From positions 1-60,850 of the forward strand of contig CANGLW010000014.1 of NCBI GenBank assembly GCA_947454955.1: a stretch of DNA of 60,850 nucleotides, written 5' to 3'. Position 1 is the first letter of the stretch, and each line of letters opens with the position of its first letter. Under the pieces are notes generated by a model. It saw nothing but the letters and a program-made list of their open reading frames with translations. It did no database searches and was not told where the DNA came from. The translations under genes and the position numbers were made by a program. The DNA comes from Comamonadaceae bacterium (GTDB lineage Bacteria; Pseudomonadota; Gammaproteobacteria; Burkholderiales; Burkholderiaceae_C). Below are positions 55,931 to 60,850 of the stretch, in pieces.

Positions 55931-55936
55931 TACAAT
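55931..55936 (+). promoter_or_regulatory. Possible -10 box of trxB
   Basis: TACAAT lies 23 bases before the trxB ATG in the 176-base gap between ftsK and trxB. The -35 is weak, and nothing else in the gap is recognisable. Confidence 0.35.
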
Positions 55937-55938
55937 AA

Positions 55939-56913
<975 letters not shown>

Positions 56914-56958
56914 ACGACTGCCTGTTGGCCACCCCAGCCCCGGGGTGGGTAAATCGGC

Positions 56959-56964
56959 TACAAT
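56959..56964 (+). promoter_or_regulatory. Possible -10 box of rpmB-rpmG
   Basis: TACAAT in GGCTACAATTG. It would give a leader of about 130 bases containing a short ORF and small hairpins. The -35 is poor. Confidence 0.35.
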
Positions 56965-57025
56965 TGAAGGCTTTTCGCAACTTAGGTTGCAGGGTTACCG
57001 CCACCCTACTGGCGAGGTGAGGCTG

Positions 57026-57052
57026 ATGGAATTCATCGAACTCAGGTCCTGA
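57026..57052 (+). CDS. Possible 8-residue leader ORF before rpmB
   Basis: ATG GAA to TGA encodes MEFIELRS. GAGGTGAGG, a strong ribosome binding site, lies 3-12 bases upstream. It ends 48 bases before rpmB. It may be chance, or a short upstream ORF that affects rpmB translation. Confidence 0.3.
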   Translation: MEFIELRS

Positions 57053-57100
57053 TGAGGGGCATGAGACAGGTTTTGTCAGCTGTTTGATCGGAGTGTCCAC

Positions 57101-57334
57101 ATGGCACGCGTATGTGAAGTTACGGGCAAAGGCCCCATGGTGGGAAACAATGTTTCCCACGCCAACAACAAAACCAAGCGTCGTTTCCTGCCCAACCTGC
57201 AGTACCGTCGTTTTTGGGTTGAGTCTGAGAACCGTTGGGTTCGTCTGCGTGTCTCGAGCGCTGCCCTGCGCTTGATCGACAAAAACGGTATTGATGCTGT
57301 GCTCGCTGACCTGCGCGCACGCGGCCAAGCTTAA
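57101..57334 (+). CDS. rpmB: 50S ribosomal protein L28
   Basis: The 77-residue protein begins [20 protein letters not shown] and continues [14 protein letters not shown], the L28 signature. GGAG lies about 8 bases before the ATG. It forms the usual rpmB-rpmG pair, with an 11-base gap to L33. Confidence 0.97.
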   Translation: MARVCEVTGKGPMVGNNVSHANNKTKRRFLPNLQYRRFWVESENRWVRLRVSSAALRLIDKNGIDAVLADLRARGQA

Positions 57335-57345
57335 GGAGAACACAC

Positions 57346-57516
57346 ATGGCTACCAAAGGCGGACGCGAGAAAATCAAACTGGAATCCACAGCGGGTACCG
57401 GTCATTTCTACACCACGACCAAAAACAAAAAAACCATGCCCGAGAAAATGTTGATCACCAAGTTTGATCCCAAAGCTCGCAAGCATGTGGAATACAAAGA
57501 GATCAAACTGAAGTAA
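57346..57516 (+). CDS. rpmG: 50S ribosomal protein L33
   Basis: The 56-residue protein is [15 protein letters not shown] at the start, with [18 protein letters not shown] and [18 protein letters not shown] following, clearly L33. It has no CxxC pairs, so it is the zinc-free form. AAGGAG lies 7 bases before the ATG. A terminator follows 20 bases after the stop. Confidence 0.97.
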   Translation: MATKGGREKIKLESTAGTGHFYTTTKNKKTMPEKMLITKFDPKARKHVEYKEIKLK

Positions 57517-57536
57517 TTCAGCCAGACCTCTGAAGA

Positions 57537-57567
57537 AACCCGCCAACTTCGGTTGTGCGGGTTTTTT
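57537..57567 (+). terminator. Intrinsic terminator after rpmG
   Basis: AACCCGC and GCGGGTT with an inner CAAC/GTTG pairing (one bulged T) and a tail of six T. Confidence 0.78.
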
Positions 57568-57667
57568 ATTGCCTACTTCAGCCCTTCTGCTTGGCTGCAG
57601 CTTGCTAATCTGCTCGGGCAAGGCTTGCGCCATTCCGGCGCGTGGCCCATGCGCAGGAGCAGGTGGC

Positions 57668-58105
57668 TTGAACGATACGGATTTGAAGGAGCAGTTTTTT
57701 TTCCAGCTGGCCTGGGTGCTGGCGCTGGAAAAGCGCTACGTGAACATTCTGGAAGCGGGCCTGGTGCACGTCGCGTGCGACCCCAGCCACATGCAGTCAC
57801 TCACCTTTGGTGCCAAAGACGCAGCCACCAATTTTGCGGATGTGCAGGCCCTGCTGCGCGAGTCCTTCCGCACCACCGACCTGATCGCGCGCATCGGCTT
57901 TGATGTGTGGATCCTCACGCCCTTCACCCAGGCCGACCCGGTGACCCAGAAAATTGAACACCTCTTGGAAGTGGCTGACCAACGCGGGGTGGCGATTGCA
58001 CGCCACCAAATCAAGGTGCACCTGATCAAAGACCACCTGAGCATCGACAAAACCCGCGCGCCCGATGGCTTAGCGTTTTTGAACGCACTCAAAGATCTGG
58101 TCTGA
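57668..58105 (+). CDS. Short protein with degenerate GGDEF domain
   Basis: The protein has about 145 residues. The stretch ALLRESFRTTDLIARIG matches the helix before the active site of diguanylate cyclases. The GGDEF signature is replaced by GFDVW, and the usual metal-binding Asp region (DIDxFKxxND) is also gone. It should not make c-di-GMP; it could be a binding or scaffold remnant. The TTG at 57668 has AGGAG 8 bases upstream and is the best start; the frame is open back to 57569, into the rpmG terminator. A terminator follows. Confidence 0.65.
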   Translation: MNDTDLKEQFFFQLAWVLALEKRYVNILEAGLVHVACDPSHMQSLTFGAKDAATNFADVQALLRESFRTTDLIARIGFDVWILTPFTQADPVTQKIEHLLEVADQRGVAIARHQIKVHLIKDHLSIDKTRAPDGLAFLNALKDLV

Positions 58106-58116
58106 AAGACGCCCAC

Positions 58117-58144
58117 AAAAAAGCCACCCGAGGGTGGCTTTTTG
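58117..58144. terminator. Two-way intrinsic terminator
   Basis: AAAGCCACCC and GGGTGGCTTT with a 1-3 base loop, A run on one side and T run on the other. It can end both the GGDEF-like gene and the convergent desaturase gene. Confidence 0.75.
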
Positions 58145-58160
58145 CTGAGCGACGAGCAGC

Positions 58161-59375
58161 TTAGGCTTGGGCTGCGCGCAGCTTGCGCGAGAAGTCTTGC
58201 AGGGCCGAGATGCCGCTGTCTTCGGCACGGTGGCACCAGGCTTGCAGGTTGCTGAGCATCTGCTCGCGGTTGAGCGAGGTGTTGAGCCAGAGCTGGCGCA
58301 GCTCAGCTCGCATGGTCACCATTTTGTCGAGCACGGGCGAGGCAGCGCGGGCTTGGGCAAGTTGCGGCAGGGCCGAGGCCGGCACTTTCTCTTCATCGCG
58401 GTGCAACCAACGGGTGGCGGTTTTCACCACCGCGGCGTCGTTGCTGCGGGCCTTGAGGGCTTCGAGCTCTTGCTGCAAAGCACCGCGCATGCCGCGGGCG
58501 TAGCCAGCCATGATCTCGTAGCGGTTGGCAATCAAGGCCTCCAGGGTCTTGTCGTCAGCCACGGGTTTGATGTCGCCATAAACCAGCTTGGGTGGGGTCT
58601 TCTTGACCTTGGCCAGACCGATGGCTTGCATCACGCTGATGTAGACCCAACCGATGTCGAACTCATAAGGCTTGACCGAGAGCTTGGCCGAAGTGGGGTA
58701 GGTGTGGTGGTTGTTGTGCAACTCTTCACCACCAATGATGATGCCCCAGGGCGAGATGTTGGTGCTCGCATCGGTCGCTTCAAAATTGCGGTAGCCCCAG
58801 TAGTGGCCAATGCCGTTGATGATGCCCGCAGCGGTCACCGGAATCCAGGCCATTTGCACCGCCCACACGCTCAGGCCGGCAATGCCAAACAAGGCCAGGT
58901 CGATGATCATCATCAGGCCCACGCCTTGCCAGGAGAAACGGGTGTAGAGGTTGCGCTCAATCCAGTCGTTGGGCGTGCCGTGGCCGTAACGGGCCATGGT
59001 TTCTTTGTTCTTCGACTCGGCGCGGTAAAGCTCAGCGCCCTGCCAGAACACCTTTTTGATGCCGTACACATGGGGCGAGTGCGGGTCTTCGGCCTGCTCG
59101 CACTTGGCGTGGTGTTTGCGGTGGATCGAGGCCCACTCTTTGGTCACCTGGCCGGTGGTCAACCACAGCCAGAAGCGGAAGAAGTGCGAAGCGATCGGGT
59201 GCAGGTCCAGGGCGCGGTGCGCCTGGTGACGGTGCAGAAAAATCGTCACGCTGGCAATCGTCACGTGGGTGAGCGCCAGGGTGGCCAGGATGAGCTGCCA
59301 CCAGTTCAAATCGAGCAAGCCATGGGCCAGCCAATCGATGATCGCGTTCAAAATGGCCCAGTCAGGAAGCAGCAT
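58161..59375 (-). CDS. Membrane acyl desaturase (delta-9 type)
   Basis: The 404-residue protein has the three di-iron histidine boxes HRHQAH, HRKHH and HNNHH. They are set among hydrophobic segments (LILATLALTHVTIASVTIFL, DLALFGIAGLSVWAVQMAW). This is the acyl-CoA/phospholipid delta-9 desaturase family, which adds double bonds to keep membranes fluid. A cytoplasmic C-terminal helical part of about 130 residues follows, longer than in minimal desaturases. The leader contains a hairpin just after a TAAAAT box, which might regulate expression. Confidence 0.93.
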   Translation of the reverse strand: MLLPDWAILNAIIDWLAHGLLDLNWWQLILATLALTHVTIASVTIFLHRHQAHRALDLHPIASHFFRFWLWLTTGQVTKEWASIHRKHHAKCEQAEDPHSPHVYGIKKVFWQGAELYRAESKNKETMARYGHGTPNDWIERNLYTRFSWQGVGLMMIIDLALFGIAGLSVWAVQMAWIPVTAAGIINGIGHYWGYRNFEATDASTNISPWGIIIGGEELHNNHHTYPTSAKLSVKPYEFDIGWVYISVMQAIGLAKVKKTPPKLVYGDIKPVADDKTLEALIANRYEIMAGYARGMRGALQQELEALKARSNDAAVVKTATRWLHRDEEKVPASALPQLAQARAASPVLDKMVTMRAELRQLWLNTSLNREQMLSNLQAWCHRAEDSGISALQDFSRKLRAAQA

Positions 59376-59399
59376 GTGCAGGTTCTCGCAAATAAAAGC

Positions 59400-59433
59400 T
59401 CAGCGCCACAAAAGCGCTGATGGGTTGATTTTA
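59400..59433 (-). promoter_or_regulatory. TAAAAT box and 5' hairpin in the desaturase leader
   Basis: On the minus strand TAAAATCAACCC is almost the same as the tusA and rarA boxes but is followed by ATC, not ATG. Directly after it TCAGCGC and GCGCTGA form a 7-bp stem with a 7-base loop, then GCTTTTATTT. If transcription begins near the ATC, the mRNA starts with this hairpin and reaches the ATG about 45 bases later. Confidence 0.45.
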
Positions 59434-59506
59434 ACCTTGATGGGGGTTTTCAGGGGGGTCTAGCCCAGCAGGTGAGGCCTACCCCTACGCAAAACCTACA
59501 CACCCC

Positions 59507-60778
59507 TCAACGGCGGGTCCAAACAGCGGCAAAAAAGCCGTCGGTTTGGTGGCGATGCGGCCAAAGTCGCAGGTAGGCCTGTCCGGACTCCCCACCATTG
59601 GACAGCAAGGCCGCGTCATTCACTTTGAGTTGGGTCAACAACTCGCCAACCGGCACTGGCACAAAGTCAGGATTGGCCTCAGAGAAGGCTTGTGCAATCG
59701 CCTCGTTTTCCTCAGGCAAGACGCTGCAAGTGGCATACACCAAGCGCCCACCGGCTTTGAGCAGTCTGGAGGCGCTTTGCAAAATCGCCGCTTGTTTGAC
59801 AGCCATCTCAGCCACACCTGCTGCACTTTGGCGCCATTTCAGGTCGGGGTTGCGCCGCAGCGTGCCCAGCCCCGTGCAAGGCGCGTCCACCAACACCCGG
59901 TCGATCTTGCCGGCCAAGCGCTTGATGCGCTCATCGCGCTCATGCGCGATGGCTGCAGGGTGCACATTGCTCAGGCCGCTGCGGGCCAGGCGCGGCTTGA
60001 GCGCATCCAAACGGTGGGCCGAAGTGTCAAAGGCGTAAAGCCGCCCGGTGTTGCGCATGGACGCCCCCACCGCCAGGGTCTTGCCACCGGCACCGGCGCA
60101 AAAGTCCACCACCATCTCGCCGCGTTTGGCATCGAGCAACAAGGCCAAGAGTTGTGAGCCTTCGTCTTGCACCTCCACCTGGCCGCTGGTGAAGACCGCC
60201 ATTTTGTTCAAGGCCGGCTTGCCATCGATGCGCAAGCCCCAGGGGGAATAAGGCGTCTCACGCGCGGCCACACCTTCGGCCTTCAAAGCCTTGAGCACAT
60301 CGGCACGTTTGGCGCTCAGCATGTTGACGCGCAAATCCAGGCCAGCCGGGGCGTTCAGGCTGTCGACCAATTTCCAAAATTCATCGCCCAGCTGCGCTTT
60401 GAGCGGCTGCACCAACCACTCGGGCAGGTTGTGGCGATGGCGGTCCATCAGGTCTTTGGGGTTGACCTGCTCACACTGGTCGAGCCAGCGTTTTTCGTGG
60501 TCGGTGAGCGCCCCATTGAGGAAATCACGCGGGCCGTGGAAACCCAAAATCGCCATGCGCCGCTCTTTGGGGCCACTGCCCGAGGGGCTGAGGTGGTCGA
60601 ACAACAACTTTTTGCGCAGCACGGTGTAGACCGTTTCTGCCAGGGTGGCGCGCTCACGCGGCCCTAAATTGCGGTGGTCGCGGAAAAAACGCGACACCAC
60701 AGCATCAGCAGGGTGTTCAAACGTCATCACCGCTTTGACCAGTTCGGCCGCGGTATCAAGCAGGGCTTTAGGATGCAT
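59507..60778 (-). CDS. RsmB/NOP2-type RNA cytosine-C5 methyltransferase
   Basis: The 423-residue protein has SAM motif VDFCAGAGGKTLAVGA, catalytic-release Cys in LVDAPCTGLGTLRR and the nucleophile Cys in LVYATCSVLPEENEAI. An N-terminal NusB-like/PUA-like part precedes them. It methylates cytosine C5 in rRNA or tRNA; whether at C967 like RsmB is not certain. I start at MHPKALLD (60778). CAAGG lies 3 bases upstream and GACAAT 8 bases upstream, so the leader is very short. Confidence 0.9.
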   Translation of the reverse strand: MHPKALLDTAAELVKAVMTFEHPADAVVSRFFRDHRNLGPRERATLAETVYTVLRKKLLFDHLSPSGSGPKERRMAILGFHGPRDFLNGALTDHEKRWLDQCEQVNPKDLMDRHRHNLPEWLVQPLKAQLGDEFWKLVDSLNAPAGLDLRVNMLSAKRADVLKALKAEGVAARETPYSPWGLRIDGKPALNKMAVFTSGQVEVQDEGSQLLALLLDAKRGEMVVDFCAGAGGKTLAVGASMRNTGRLYAFDTSAHRLDALKPRLARSGLSNVHPAAIAHERDERIKRLAGKIDRVLVDAPCTGLGTLRRNPDLKWRQSAAGVAEMAVKQAAILQSASRLLKAGGRLVYATCSVLPEENEAIAQAFSEANPDFVPVPVGELLTQLKVNDAALLSNGGESGQAYLRLWPHRHQTDGFFAAVWTRR

Positions 60779-60832
60779 AGCCTTGCATTGTCCCACGAGC
60801 CTCCTCCTTCAAGCTCTCCAACGATCCACCCT

Positions 60833-60850
60833 ATGACCACCGACAACGAC
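60833..60850 (+). CDS. Start of an unidentified gene at the window edge
   Basis: An ATG followed by five sense codons (MTTDND) runs off the window end, divergent from the methyltransferase gene. Too little is visible to identify it or be sure it is coding. Confidence 0.25.

Noticed and set aside
58167..59420. Long plus-strand open frame opposite the desaturase
   Set aside because: Antisense shadow; the desaturase with three His boxes is on the other strand.

Overview
The window is chromosomal DNA of a betaproteobacterium, most likely family Comamonadaceae (Limnohabitans/Rhodoferax-like). The evidence is high GC, strong GC bias at third codon positions, and gene order typical of Burkholderiales: hemW-rdgB-rph / yicC-gmk-rpoZ-spoT; hrcA / nadK-recN-rapZ; lolB-ispE-tRNA-Gln-prs-rplY-pth; coaD-rsmD-two M16 peptidases / ftsY; rpmB-rpmG. 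It is gene-dense housekeeping sequence. I see no prophage, insertion sequence, CRISPR array, rRNA operon or toxin-antitoxin system, and no gene-free stretch longer than about 190 bases.

Layout. 1-900: the 5' end of a quinone-reductase-like gene and a cytochrome P460 lipoprotein. 1.0-8.6 kb: haem and nucleotide housekeeping, guanylate kinase, omega subunit, the (p)ppGpp synthetase/hydrolase, GreB and tRNA-Arg. 8.7-12.1 kb: an accessory three-gene operon (Rieske oxygenase, its flavin/ferredoxin reductase, a class II aldolase-like protein) behind a recognisable promoter. 12.2-21.0 kb: a CAU tRNA, hrcA, nadK-recN-rapZ, mutM-mutY, a TPR protein and lolB. 21.0-30.2 kb: ispE to pth, a small periplasmic protein, a ferredoxin, coaD-rsmD-M16-M16 and ftsY. 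30.3-39.1 kb: argH, a hemerythrin with a flavin alpha-hydroxy-acid oxidase, dinB, queF, yaaA, a flavin reductase and two multihaem cytochromes c. 39.2-47.7 kb: valS, galU, tusA, a NUDIX protein, cysM, tRNA-Leu, an unknown membrane-anchored protein, an epimerase-like SDR and a ferredoxin-flavin reductase. 47.7-52.5 kb: livHMGF (no binding protein here) and rarA. 52.6-60.85 kb: lolA-ftsK, trxB, rpmB-rpmG, a degenerate GGDEF protein, an acyl desaturase and an RsmB-type RNA methyltransferase.

The most interesting signals lie between the genes. (1) Several start codons with no Shine-Dalgarno sequence have a TAAAAT/TATATT/GATAAT box 5-6 bases upstream. hrcA, tusA and rarA share exactly TAAAAT-N6-ATG. 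This suggests leaderless mRNAs. (2) A 17-bp imperfect palindrome (GCTnn-N7-nnAGC with an A/T-rich centre) sits at gene ends, including three convergent junctions. Similar 17-mers are built into the signal-peptide codons of lolA, lolB and an M16 peptidase. (3) The desaturase has a promoter-like box followed by a 5' hairpin with a U-rich tail, which may be a regulatory leader. (4) M16/ftsY are divided by a perfect palindrome that presents TAGAAT on both strands. (5) rpmB is preceded by an 8-codon ORF with a strong Shine-Dalgarno sequence. Lineage-specific protein oddities include a roughly 39-residue low-complexity insert in ValRS, a roughly 43-residue insert in DinB, and a GGDEF-like protein with a ruined signature. 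I found no single spectacular new system. The leaderless-start cassette and the 17-mer family are the best leads.
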